Assembly (NCBI GenBank): GCA_963650915.1
Contig: CAVJMJ010000003.1
Location: 1-64,000 of the forward strand
Reading direction: 5' to 3'
From: UBA4636 sp963650915
GTDB taxonomy: Bacteria > Bacillota > Clostridia > Christensenellales > Borkfalkiaceae
DNA length: 64,000 bases
Under the pieces are notes generated by a model. The model made no database searches. It was given only the letters and a program-made list of their open reading frames with translations, and had not been told where the DNA came from. Position numbers and translations under genes: made by a program. Below are positions 8,267-16,377 of the stretch, piece by piece (the stretch's first letter is position 1; each line of letters starts with the position of its first letter).

Positions 8267-9553
8267 TTACTTCGTGTCGTCGTGAGAGTTTACCGATATT
8301 TCCGTTTTAACCATAAAATTTTTTAGGGGTATTTTTTTATATTCTTCGTAATTTTTATGATGATATTTATAGGTCATGTTGCGAATGCCGAATAGGTCGA
8401 TTTCGCGACATAGCATGCGTTCGGCTAATTCGTTAACGGTCGAGGTAAGGCTGTATTCGAGGGAATTTAAAAAATCTTCGGGAACGGTGGCGCGCCTGCC
8501 GAGTGAGTTGTTTTTACCGTCCGAAGATTCGTCCAACATTCTGACGGTAACCGAAAGGTTAAAAATAATTTGCGGTTTTACGCCGTAATTTAGGCTTATT
8601 TTATGGCGACTGTCAAAAACTTCCAACGCAGCCTTTTCGTCCTCGGAAACTACGGGTAGCACTATTCTGTCTGCCGAAAGATGCAATAAATTATAGACTA
8701 TGGTTTCGTCGCCCGATAAAATATCGACAATTTTACCGTCTTTAAAAATTGCCGTTCGGGAAGCGTCGAAAACCGCCGTCGGCGTTTTTTGGGAGTCGTC
8801 GCTTTCACCGCCACCGCTTCCACCGCTTTTTCCGCTTTTTCCGCCTTCGGCAAGGGGAATATTAGATAAAAGTCCGCCTATAAGCCCGTTATCGCTTGTA
8901 TTATCGTAATAAAACGAGGTCGTTGCCGAACTACTGTCTTCCTGTCCTAAGGCGTCGTTTTTTATTTTCAGATAGGGCATATAACCGCAAGCGTTTCTGC
9001 CGTGGTTGGATTCGCAAAAAGATTTTACCGTGGTATCCATTACGGCGGAGGATGCCGCTCCGTTTTCTATAAGTACTTTTTGTATCGCAAAAGAAGAAAT
9101 GGCGTCAAGAGGCGTCGGCGTCGACAAAAAGTTTTTTGCATCGCCGTCGCACACCGAAAGAAGTGCGGAATTTTGAAAATGTTCGGACGCAAGAATATTG
9201 TCCGTTATTGCCGAAACGTCGTCGTATGCCAAATTTTTGCCGATGATTATTACGTTGCAAAAGGCGAGTTTAGGAAACCACCCCGAGTTTTTAGATAAGT
9301 TTTCGATGGCGTTCATAACCGTTTTTCCTTTCGCGCTTATTAAAGTGTCGTCGTTTACGAGGGCTTGTTCGGTTGCCTGCGGTACACCTATTTGTGCGGT
9401 AATTTCTATATCGTCACCCGATTTATCTATGCCGAGTGCCACTATTATTGCCGTTTTTTCTATATCGATGAGCGAAAAATCGTTGGAAAAGAAAAAAATC
9501 GATAAAATCAACGCTATCAAAATAACTATTCTGTGCTTAATACGGTTGTGCAT
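8267..9553 (-). CDS. gerKC: Ger(x)C-family spore germination protein, no lipobox
   Basis: Third gene of a germinant-receptor operon. GerC proteins sit on the outer face of the spore inner membrane as part of the nutrient receptor. The family signature IEKTAIIVALGIDK follows the N-terminal hydrophobic segment, and KISLNYGVKPQIIFNLSVTVRMLD and ELAERMLCREIDLFGI lie in the C-terminal half. Unlike normal family members it has no cysteine in or after the signal segment (residues 1-30 contain none), so it cannot be a standard lipoprotein and is probably held by an uncleaved anchor. A Gly/Ser-rich stretch (about 243-257) looks like a linker insertion. AAAGGAG precedes the ATG at 9553, and the start overlaps gerKB by 28 nt. 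Confidence 0.9.
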   Translation of the reverse strand: MHNRIKHRIVILIALILSIFFFSNDFSLIDIEKTAIIVALGIDKSGDDIEITAQIGVPQATEQALVNDDTLISAKGKTVMNAIENLSKNSGWFPKLAFCNVIIIGKNLAYDDVSAITDNILASEHFQNSALLSVCDGDAKNFLSTPTPLDAISSFAIQKVLIENGAASSAVMDTTVKSFCESNHGRNACGYMPYLKIKNDALGQEDSSSATTSFYYDNTSDNGLIGGLLSNIPLAEGGKSGKSGGSGGGESDDSQKTPTAVFDASRTAIFKDGKIVDILSGDETIVYNLLHLSADRIVLPVVSEDEKAALEVFDSRHKISLNYGVKPQIIFNLSVTVRMLDESSDGKNNSLGRRATVPEDFLNSLEYSLTSTVNELAERMLCREIDLFGIRNMTYKYHHKNYEEYKKIPLKNFMVKTEISVNSHDDTK

Positions 9554-10635
9554 TTTTTCTCCTTTGGAATAAGCAGTAACAAAAAGGGTAAAAGGTATCC
9601 GAAAAATATGAATACGTAACTAAAATATGTCGAAAAAACTTTCAGTACGGCAAAAAGTTTTCCTCTGAAAACGAGGGTGAACGCTGCAAGCGAAAAATTG
9701 ACGACGATTGACGGGATTAAAGCTTTTTTTAGGTTGAAAACCCTTTCAAAACATTTCGTCGAAAGATAAACGGGCATGGTTATGGCAAACACTTGCGAAA
9801 ACATCAGTAAAAATATGGCAAGGTAATCTATCCTCGTGGAATTCGTAAGTTTCAAACTGTATACGGTAAGTTCCGCCGTTGCAAAAAACCTCGTGTCGGC
9901 AACCGAACCGAACGCCGAATAGAACACGACCATAAAAAATATTACGACTACACTTGCGCCCGCATAACTTAAAGATATCTTTAAAGTTTGATTTTTTTCC
10001 TCTTTAAAATGACCCAAAAACAGCAAAACGTAAACGCTGTCCGAGAACCAAATTACCGACTTAAAAGTACCGATAACGGGCTTATAGGTCGGTTTTTGTA
10101 TAATCGGGAGCATGTTCGTAAAGTCCGCCGTAGGGACGGATAACAAAAAAGTCAAAAGTATACCTAACGCCGTAAGATATATACAGGCGTCGGCGCATCT
10201 GCCGAGGATTTTAAGCCCTTTAAGCGATTGATAAAAGGAAAGAATGAAAAAGGGCAAAAATACGTAAGCCGAAGGTGCTATTTCGTATAGGGTGTTTTGT
10301 ATATAGTCTTGTTGTTCCAAAAGGGTTACGAGTGCTTTTAAAATAAAATAGACACCGTACCCGAAGTAAACGGCTTTAGCAAAAAGGGGAGAAACTTTGC
10401 TTTCCAAAATGTTATACACGGTGCGGTTATCGTGTTTTTTGCACAGTGCCATGGCAATAAAAATTACCGCTATATCAAAAACAAACCCTAAAAGAGCGGA
10501 AACCCACAGTCTTTCGTCGGCAAACCCCGCCAACACGGACGGCAAAAGAGAAATTTTGGTTGCGGGCATAAAAGCAAGAAAAATAAAGCATATTTGCCTT
10601 ACCTTTATTTTATTTTTTTCGTTCAAACTCATCAT
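9526..10635 (-). CDS. gerKB: GerAB/GerKB-family germination permease
   Basis: A 369-residue protein with about ten membrane helices, the length and layout of the APC-superfamily B subunit of germinant receptors, which holds the nutrient site. The opening KVRQICFIFLAFMPATKISLLPSVLA matches the first helix of the family. It lies between an A-type and a C-type subunit with overlaps at both ends (26 nt with gerKA, 28 nt with gerKC), so the three are translationally coupled. AAGGTAAG lies 12-14 nt before the paired ATG codons at 10635 and 10632. The germinant cannot be predicted. Confidence 0.93.
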   Translation of the reverse strand: MMSLNEKNKIKVRQICFIFLAFMPATKISLLPSVLAGFADERLWVSALLGFVFDIAVIFIAMALCKKHDNRTVYNILESKVSPLFAKAVYFGYGVYFILKALVTLLEQQDYIQNTLYEIAPSAYVFLPFFILSFYQSLKGLKILGRCADACIYLTALGILLTFLLSVPTADFTNMLPIIQKPTYKPVIGTFKSVIWFSDSVYVLLFLGHFKEEKNQTLKISLSYAGASVVVIFFMVVFYSAFGSVADTRFFATAELTVYSLKLTNSTRIDYLAIFLLMFSQVFAITMPVYLSTKCFERVFNLKKALIPSIVVNFSLAAFTLVFRGKLFAVLKVFSTYFSYVFIFFGYLLPFLLLLIPKEKKCTTVLSTE

Positions 10636-12058
10636 ATTTCATTCTTACCTTATTTTTGGGTTTTACCGATAACGGACGCCTTGTCATAGACGTTACGTCG
10701 GTTATTAAAAGAGTGTCTTTCAAATCGGGCGTTTTCATGGGTGCAAATGGTGCCAAAACGGGGACGTCGAAGTTTTCGAGTGATGATAGATATATAAACA
10801 AAAAACAGGTCAAAAGTATTAATCCGTAACCGCCGACGGTTCCCGCAACTAATAGATATACGAGGCGTAAAAAAGACATTGAATCCACAAGTTCGGGAAC
10901 GGTATAAAGACAAATCCCGGATAGTGCCATTATCATTATCGTAGGCGTTGAAACTATGCCCGCTTTTACCGCCGTATCGCCCAAAACGAGTGCGCCCACG
11001 ACGGACAAAGCCATGCCGACGTATTTCGGCATTCTTACGCTTGCCTCGTTTAAAATTTCAAAAATCAAAAGGGTGAAAAACATTTCGAAACTGGGAGAAA
11101 GGGGAATGCCTTTTATACTGTTAACTATCGTAAGCAAAAAGTTCAGCGGTATAATTTGAAGATGAAAAAGTTGCGCCGAAACGAAAACGGACGGCAAAAA
11201 CAGTGCGATAAGTATTGACAAAAACCGCAAAATACGTTGCATGTTCGCGCGGTAATGGTTTTGAAAGTAGTCTTCGCTCGACTGAAAATCTTCTATAAGA
11301 AGGTAAGGCACGGTTATTGCGATGGGCGAGCCGTCAACGAGTATTCCCACTCTGCCTTCCAAAAGTTTTGCCGTTAAAATATCGGGTTTTTCGGTGTTGC
11401 CGACTTGTTTTACGAGGGAAAGTTTGTGGTCTACTATGAATTTTGCCACGTAAGAACTGTCGGGTATTCCGTCGATGTCTATGCTTTTTATGCGTTTTAT
11501 AACTTCAGATACGATGCCGTCGTCGGCAATGTCGCCGAGGTAAATTACCGAAACGTCGGTTTTTGTGTATCTTCCGACGGAGAGATTTTTAACTTTAAAA
11601 TTCTCGTTTTTTATTCTTCTGCGCATAAGTCCCAAATTGGTCTTTAAATTTTCGGTAAACCCCTCTCTCGGTCCTTTAACCACGGCGGACGTAGGAGGCT
11701 CGGATATCGCGCGCGAAGTGTATTTTAACAGATCGACGGAAACCGCTTTGTCGTCGTTTTCCAAAAAGAGAACCGCCTTTCCCGAAACGACTTCGGTTAT
11801 CGCCTCGGTAAACTCATAGAGCAACTTGGATTGAGGACTGAAAATTTCCTCCGAGACTTTTTCCGCCGTAAGATTTTTCTTTTCGTTTAAGGGTGATAAA
11901 ACAAGTTTTCCCAAACCCTCTTTATCGGTTACCGAGTCGAGATACGTTATAAAAGCCTTTTGTCGCTTTGTAGTAAACTCAAAGATAATAACGTCTGACG
12001 AGTCAAGCCGATTTTTTATAATTTCGAGATTTTTTGAAAGGTCTTTAAAAATCTTCAT
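10610..12058 (-). CDS. gerKA: GerA/GerKA-family spore germination protein
   Basis: A-type subunit of a germinant receptor. The N-terminal half is soluble (DVIIFEFTTKRQKAFITYLDSV; VVKGPREGFTENLKTNLGLMRRRIK is the family signature), and about five membrane helices follow from residue 285 to 440 (EDYFQNHYRANMQRILRFLSI leads in). The frame is open to a TTG at 12094, but that codon lies in a sigma-G-like promoter; the ATG at 12058 gives 482 residues, a normal length. No ribosome site precedes 12058 and the predicted transcript would start at or within a few bases of it, so the mRNA may be leaderless. It implies that the organism makes spores. Confidence 0.92.
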   Translation of the reverse strand: MKIFKDLSKNLEIIKNRLDSSDVIIFEFTTKRQKAFITYLDSVTDKEGLGKLVLSPLNEKKNLTAEKVSEEIFSPQSKLLYEFTEAITEVVSGKAVLFLENDDKAVSVDLLKYTSRAISEPPTSAVVKGPREGFTENLKTNLGLMRRRIKNENFKVKNLSVGRYTKTDVSVIYLGDIADDGIVSEVIKRIKSIDIDGIPDSSYVAKFIVDHKLSLVKQVGNTEKPDILTAKLLEGRVGILVDGSPIAITVPYLLIEDFQSSEDYFQNHYRANMQRILRFLSILIALFLPSVFVSAQLFHLQIIPLNFLLTIVNSIKGIPLSPSFEMFFTLLIFEILNEASVRMPKYVGMALSVVGALVLGDTAVKAGIVSTPTIMIMALSGICLYTVPELVDSMSFLRLVYLLVAGTVGGYGLILLTCFLFIYLSSLENFDVPVLAPFAPMKTPDLKDTLLITDVTSMTRRPLSVKPKNKVRMKYDEFERKK

Positions 12059-12063
12059 AGTGT

Positions 12064-12093
12064 TAGTGTGACTTTTCCGCTTAAATTTATGCA
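12064..12093 (-). promoter_or_regulatory. Sigma-G-like (forespore) promoter of the ger operon
   Basis: Read on the minus strand, TGCATA (12088-12093) fits the sigma-G -35 form TGMATW. After 17 nt, CACACTA (12064-12070) fits the -10 form CATAMTA with one mismatch. Germinant-receptor operons are known sigma-G targets in Bacillus. The -10 lies only 5 nt from the gerKA ATG. Confidence 0.55.
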
Positions 12094-12111
12094 AAATTTG
12101 TCATAACCTTA

Positions 12112-12139
12112 TTGACAAAATCGAAAACGGCTATATAAT
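12112..12139 (+). promoter_or_regulatory. Strong sigma-A promoter, divergent from ger operon
   Basis: TTGACA (12112-12117), 16-nt spacer, TATAAT (12134-12139): perfect hexamers. Confidence 0.8.
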
Positions 12140-12178
12140 TACGATGACGCTTGGAAAATATATACGGAGGTGCGGAAG

Positions 12179-12253
12179 ATGAAGTGTTTTTTATATAAAT
12201 TTAAGAATCGTTTCAGAAAAAGACTTGAAGACAAACGAAGAATGCTTTTCTAA
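12179..12253 (+). CDS. 24-residue basic peptide (small ORF)
   Basis: An ATG at 12179 lies 8 nt after a perfect GGAGG (12166-12170) and about 33 nt after a consensus promoter. The frame runs 24 codons to TAA and encodes a peptide rich in Lys and Arg (about 11 of 24) with scattered Phe, Leu and Tyr, which would make a cationic, partly amphipathic helix. Signals for transcription and translation are better than for most genes here. It could be a regulatory leader peptide for the membrane protein that begins 29 nt later, or a functional small protein. No homologue is recognised. Confidence 0.5.
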   Translation: MKCFLYKFKNRFRKRLEDKRRMLF

Positions 12254-12282
12254 ACCTTTCCGCGCCTTGAGGGTGGTTTTAA

Positions 12283-12801
12283 GTGCATGAAGTCAACATT
12301 TTGAATCTAATTAAAAACGCAAGTGCGGAAATAGTGGTAGCGGCGGCGATATCGTGCGTAATAACACTGATTTACAGTTCGTCTCATAAGCTTTCATCTA
12401 AAAAATTCTTTATAATATCATTCATAATAGGAACTGTCGGTTGTTTTTTGCTATCATTATGTACGAACGGTTTTTCCGTTACGGCGCAGGCGATAAAAAA
12501 TTCCATTTCGAGCGGTACTCTTTCGGTAACGGTTACGGCTTTCATTAAGCGTTTTGCGTTTATATCTTCGGACGACGTAAAAGCCTCTCTTCAACAACTT
12601 TTGTCAAGTATAATTTTGTCCGACAAACTTGACGAGGTCGTTGACGAAATCATAGAAAAATTACGTAGCGAAACGAGCGAAGTAACGCTATCCGAGCTCA
12701 AGTCGATTATAAAAGAAAATACCTCTTTATGCGACGACGAAAAACTCGACGAAGTTTGCCGAATCGTTATGGAAGCACTTGAAAAACACGATAAAACTTA
12801 A
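12283..12801 (+). CDS. Small two-helix membrane protein, unknown
   Basis: No family recognised. The 172-residue product has two membrane helices in its first 65 residues (about 15-32 and 41-60) and a soluble C-terminal part predicted to be helical and acidic, containing two repeats of the pattern KLDEVVDEIIEKL / KLDEVCRIVMEAL. The start is GTG at 12283: GAGGGTGG lies 7 nt upstream, and the nearby ATG at 12287 is out of frame and quickly stops. It is co-transcribed with the 24-residue peptide. Confidence 0.7.
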   Translation: MHEVNILNLIKNASAEIVVAAAISCVITLIYSSSHKLSSKKFFIISFIIGTVGCFLLSLCTNGFSVTAQAIKNSISSGTLSVTVTAFIKRFAFISSDDVKASLQQLLSSIILSDKLDEVVDEIIEKLRSETSEVTLSELKSIIKENTSLCDDEKLDEVCRIVMEALEKHDKT

Positions 12802-12803
12802 TA

Positions 12804-12855
12804 GAAAACGCGACCCGAAGCGAGTTTTTCCTTGCTTTATCGTCGCGTTTTTTCT
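12804..12855 (+). terminator. Intrinsic terminator
   Basis: AAAACGCGAC pairs with GTCGCGTTTT, with an inner AAGCGAG/CTTGCTT stem, and is followed by a T run. Confidence 0.75.
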
Positions 12856-12874
12856 TATTTTTGCAAATTTTACT

Positions 12875-12903
12875 TTGAGTTTAACAGTTAATCGTGTTAA
12901 AAT
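12875..12903 (+). promoter_or_regulatory. Promoter for the HAD hydrolase
   Basis: TTGAGT (12875-12880), 17-nt spacer, TAAAAT (12898-12903); AAAGGAA follows before the ATG at 12925. Confidence 0.65.
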
Positions 12904-12924
12904 ATATAAAAGGAAAAAATATTT

Positions 12925-13635
12925 ATGCTGTACCAAAACGTTTTTTTTGATTTATACGGCACTTTAGCCGACATAAGAACGGATGAAACCATGCCTTTCG
13001 TGTGGCGGATGACTGCCGATTTATATAAGCGTTACGGCGCGGAATATTCCGCCGACGAACTGAAAAAGTCCTTCTATAAGTCGATTAACGGCATGTTATC
13101 TCAAAAAGAAGATACTTTTGAAGTGGATATTTTAAAAGTTTTTGAAGAACTTTTTACCGTTAAAGGAGTAAAGGTCGATGAAGAAACGTTGCCTTTTATC
13201 GCTTACGAATTTAGAAAGGCGTCGACTATATTTTTGTCTTTATACGATGGTGTCAAAGAGGGCTTACAAAAACTAAAAAAAGAGGGCAAAAGGCTTTATT
13301 TATTGTCAAACGCACAGTCGTCTTTTACCGTACCCGAACTAAAAACCCTCGGCATTTACGAAGCCTTCGACGATATATTTATCTCGTCGGACTTCGGAGT
13401 TAAAAAGCCCGATTATAAATTTTTTGAAATACCGTTTAAAAAGTACGGTTTGAAAAAAGAAAATTCGATTATGGTCGGAAACGACGGAACTACCGATATT
13501 TTAGGGGCAAAAAACTTCGGAATCGATAGTTTATACGTCAAAACCGAGATTTCGCCCGATGAAGGCTTGCCTCCTTCCGATTATTGCATTTTAAAATACG
13601 ATTTTTTCAAAATTTTAAAAATACTGTCCTTATAA
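12925..13635 (+). CDS. HAD-superfamily hydrolase (subfamily IA)
   Basis: A 236-residue haloacid-dehalogenase-like hydrolase. Motif I is FFDLYGTL with the nucleophile Asp9; the second motif-I aspartate is Tyr11, as in the dehalogenase branch (DxYGT) rather than the usual phosphatase DxDGT. Motif II is LLSNAQS, motif III VKKPDYKFF, motif IV VGNDGTTDILGAKNFG. A helical cap lies between residues 16 and 95. The substrate is not predictable. It has its own promoter and is followed by a terminator that also serves the convergent operon. Confidence 0.9.
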   Translation: MLYQNVFFDLYGTLADIRTDETMPFVWRMTADLYKRYGAEYSADELKKSFYKSINGMLSQKEDTFEVDILKVFEELFTVKGVKVDEETLPFIAYEFRKASTIFLSLYDGVKEGLQKLKKEGKRLYLLSNAQSSFTVPELKTLGIYEAFDDIFISSDFGVKKPDYKFFEIPFKKYGLKKENSIMVGNDGTTDILGAKNFGIDSLYVKTEISPDEGLPPSDYCILKYDFFKILKILSL

Positions 13636-13710
13636 TGCTTAAAAAGAAAAAATACCAATAAAAAGAAAAGATAAATAATAAGAGAAAAAACTGAAACAAA
13701 GATAAAAAAG

Positions 13711-13749
13711 CAAGCGATAGTTGGTCTTTACACCGACTACCGCTTGCTT
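13711..13749. terminator. Bidirectional terminator between convergent genes
   Basis: CAAGCGATAGTTGGT pairs with ACCGACTACCGCTTG (two G-T type mismatches), with A-rich DNA before and T-rich DNA after. Confidence 0.8.
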
Positions 13750-13813
13750 AAATTTTTAACGGATTAGTATCAATAAATGTAATTTTTAGATAAAAAGTCA
13801 GGCTATAAGTCGA

Positions 13814-14263
13814 TTATTCGCACTTTTTCAAGAACACAGTCTTTCCCGCCAAGGCGTAAGCGTCATTTGGCGAAGCATAGTCGTACAAAAAATCAAGAGT
13901 CAACATATCGTTTTCGTAAGTATAATCGCCCAAACAAATACAGAACGTATTATCGGTTTTAATAAGTTCGCTTTGTACGGTTTGTTTCGTTGAGTCTTTA
14001 TATATACCGAAAGTCGCTTCTCTTTCGGATAGGCGTAATAAAATATCCGTGCTTAAGCCGTTTACCGAAAGAATCCCGTAAACGGCATGGATACCTCTCG
14101 TTTGAATTTCGATTTTTACATTTGCGTCTTCGCCGCACCATTTAGCGGTTTGTTTATAGAATTCGTTTTTATTAAAATCACACGCCGATAAAGAAAGGGT
14201 AAAAGATATAGTAATAATTACCGCTATCGATAACGAGATCGTTTTTTTAAAGAGATTTAACAT
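13814..14263 (-). CDS. Small lipoprotein, paralogue A
   Basis: A 149-residue predicted lipoprotein: basic start, hydrophobic segment and lipobox LSAC at about residues 25-28. The mature part has no known fold. It shares with the next gene upstream the pattern 'aromatic...A.W..ED....I.TRG......G...ING..TDI', so the two are tandem paralogues. AAGGAGG precedes the ATG. It is last in a three-gene operon headed by a secreted protein with a possible cysteine-hydrolase domain; it might be a partner or immunity-type lipoprotein, which is speculation. A copy of the dispersed TATAGG motif covers its stop codon. Confidence 0.75.
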   Translation of the reverse strand: MLNLFKKTISLSIAVIITISFTLSLSACDFNKNEFYKQTAKWCGEDANVKIEIQTRGIHAVYGILSVNGLSTDILLRLSEREATFGIYKDSTKQTVQSELIKTDNTFCICLGDYTYENDMLTLDFLYDYASPNDAYALAGKTVFLKKCE

Positions 14264-14279
14264 CGTAATTCCTCCTTAA

Positions 14280-14753
14280 TCAATAGTCGTATCTTTTTAG
14301 AACGATTTTTTTATCGTCGAAATGTTCATACTTGTTGTCGGGAAGATATTTAGTAAAGTAAGACAGGGTAAGTTTCTTTTTATATCCGCTATAACTACAA
14401 AAAAACCACTTTGAGTCGTGATTTCTTAAATTTGAAAGCCAATTAGCGTCGCTTGTATCTATTTCGTCGATTTTATAAAATATCAGCGAACCGGTAGGGC
14501 TAAAAGCATAGATTATTACGTCCGTTTTCGTACCGTCAATCGTTATACTTCCGTTTAAATAGGAATAACTGTCTCCGCGGGTGGTTATTATAAAAGTCAT
14601 ATCTTCGCTTTCGTACACCCAATTAGCCCGGAAGTCGTAAAACCGCGGACCTGCGCAACCGCAACCGATAAAAGGCGACGTCGTCGCCGATAAACAAACG
14701 ATTATCGCAATCGCAATACAAATTTTTTTAATATATCGATTTTTCGTTATCAT
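14280..14753 (-). CDS. Small lipoprotein, paralogue B
   Basis: A 157-residue predicted lipoprotein with a basic N-terminus and a lipobox-like FIGC followed by GCAG. The mature part (FYDFRANWVYESEDMTFIITTRGDSYSYLNGSITIDGTKTDV) aligns by eye with the downstream paralogue A, 16 nt away. GAGGT lies upstream of the ATG. It is 40 nt after the putative hydrolase and in the same operon. Function unknown. Confidence 0.75.
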   Translation of the reverse strand: MITKNRYIKKICIAIAIIVCLSATTSPFIGCGCAGPRFYDFRANWVYESEDMTFIITTRGDSYSYLNGSITIDGTKTDVIIYAFSPTGSLIFYKIDEIDTSDANWLSNLRNHDSKWFFCSYSGYKKKLTLSYFTKYLPDNKYEHFDDKKIVLKRYDY

Positions 14754-14793
14754 AATAATTACCTCGATTATCGAATTTACTGAGCGTTACGGT

Positions 14794-16095
14794 TCAATTT
14801 ACGATAACGTAACCAACGATGAATTTATAAACATTATTATAAATAAACTCAAATATATCCGTTGTTGTTACTTGATTTCTATTATTAAGTGCGTTATATT
14901 CGCCTAAAGAGCGATTAAAATAAAATGTATGACCACCACCATCATTTTGATTCCACCTTGCCATGATAAAATTTGTGTTTGAAGTCGAAGTTACAGCCCT
15001 ATTGAATTTATTCCACGATACATATTTTCTATAACGGATGCCTTTTCTATTAAAATACCTATATAGTCTTAAAGGATCAGAACCTAAGTGTCCCCACCCA
15101 AAAGCAAATTCAATCCACCATTTTTCAAAATCATAAATAGTATTTGATAAAAATTCCGGCGAGCCCAATGCAATTTGTAAATTATATGCGGCGGCAACGG
15201 CACATCCAACCCTATTAAATGTAGTAAAACCAAACCGATAATCCTCAAATAAGGTATCGTTTTGATCCACAATAATACTTCCCAAATCTAAGCCGGTTCC
15301 TGAAGAAGAAATTTCCAAACTAGAGTTATGTGCATAATTTGTTCTGGCTTTGATTTGTTCAGCTACATGTGAAACAATAACATAAGTGCAAATTAGCGCA
15401 GCAACGCAAAGGAAGAAGCTACCCCAAGGGCCGATCCGCATTACAGTAGATTTCTTGCTATTACTTAACGCATTAGTAGGTTGATAATATGTCAGTTTAG
15501 TTAAATTATCAACAGAATACAACGTTTTTATTTGCTTTGTCGTCGTAGTATTGTGTCGGCTGAAGATATTATCATCCTCCTCAATAATTCCAAGCAACAA
15601 ATCATTTAAAGCAGCGTCGTCTCTATAAAAATTCACATAGTAATTTTCATCGTTAATTGAGAGTACTGGAGCAAGTTCACCATATTCGCCTAAATATGTT
15701 ACGGTACTCACATTGCCAAAATCAAAGTTTGAAACATAATTAAATTCCAAACTGTCAGCATCAAAAGTTGTTGTAAATGAAAGGGGCGAAACCGTTGATA
15801 TGATTTCACAAACACAAGATAAGCTAACATCACCTGTTTCGGTCGTTTCTAATTGTACAAAATCTTCAACAAATACTTGATTGAGTACATCTGTGTAATC
15901 AACTGTATCGTCGATTACATCAAAGGAACTATCGTCTTCATAGTCATCGTCTTGTTCAAGAGCATAAACCGACATAATTCTTTCCGACGTTTTAAATCGC
16001 AAACCGTCCGATGCAAAGTTCGTGAGCATGATCAATGCTAAACATACTGCTAAAAACATAATAAGCTTTTTAGCAAAAAAGTGCCTTTCAAACAT
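14794..16095 (-). CDS. Secreted/membrane protein with possible Cys-His-Asn hydrolase domain
   Basis: The 433-residue protein has an N-terminal signal segment (about 10-27), an acidic extracellular part, a second membrane helix near 225-243, and a C-terminal domain from about 285. That domain opens with NRVGCAVAAAYN (Cys298), has GGGHTFYFNR (His389) and then EYNALNN (Asn401/404), the order and spacing of papain- or C39-like cysteine peptidases. This is a pattern match, not a recognised family. Base use differs from its neighbours: CG dinucleotides are visibly scarcer and A/T-ending codons commoner, suggesting transfer. CGGAGGT precedes the ATG and a perfect promoter lies upstream. Two small paralogous lipoproteins follow. 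Confidence 0.7.
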   Translation of the reverse strand: MFERHFFAKKLIMFLAVCLALIMLTNFASDGLRFKTSERIMSVYALEQDDDYEDDSSFDVIDDTVDYTDVLNQVFVEDFVQLETTETGDVSLSCVCEIISTVSPLSFTTTFDADSLEFNYVSNFDFGNVSTVTYLGEYGELAPVLSINDENYYVNFYRDDAALNDLLLGIIEEDDNIFSRHNTTTTKQIKTLYSVDNLTKLTYYQPTNALSNSKKSTVMRIGPWGSFFLCVAALICTYVIVSHVAEQIKARTNYAHNSSLEISSSGTGLDLGSIIVDQNDTLFEDYRFGFTTFNRVGCAVAAAYNLQIALGSPEFLSNTIYDFEKWWIEFAFGWGHLGSDPLRLYRYFNRKGIRYRKYVSWNKFNRAVTSTSNTNFIMARWNQNDGGGHTFYFNRSLGEYNALNNRNQVTTTDIFEFIYNNVYKFIVGYVIVN

Positions 16096-16150
16096 AAATA
16101 AAATACCTCCGTTTTTTTTGCAAGGATATTCGCCTTGCCCTTACGCCTTT

Positions 16151-16179
16151 ATTATATGGTCGGTAAATATCGTTGTCAA
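16151..16179 (-). promoter_or_regulatory. Perfect consensus promoter for the 16095-13814 operon
   Basis: On the minus strand TTGACA (16174-16179), 17-nt spacer, TATAAT (16151-16156). Confidence 0.85.
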
Positions 16180-16262
16180 TACTTTTCGGTAAAAAATAAT
16201 TCTACTATTAGTTGCATTTTAATAAAAAAATCGCTTTTTAAGCGAATTTTGGTTTTTTACGC

Positions 16263-16295
16263 TGAAAAACCGCCCGAGATTTTCGGACGGTTTTT
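16263..16295. terminator. Terminator downstream of dut
   Basis: AACCGCCCGA pairs with TCGGACGGTT (one mismatch) with A and T runs on opposite flanks, so it works in either direction. A TATAGG motif copy starts 5 nt to its right. Confidence 0.8.
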
Positions 16296-16377
16296 GCTTG
16301 ATAACGGGCTTATAGCCCTACTTTTGATTGTTTTAAAGCAGGAATGAAAGTAAAAGACGAAAGAGCAACATAAAATA

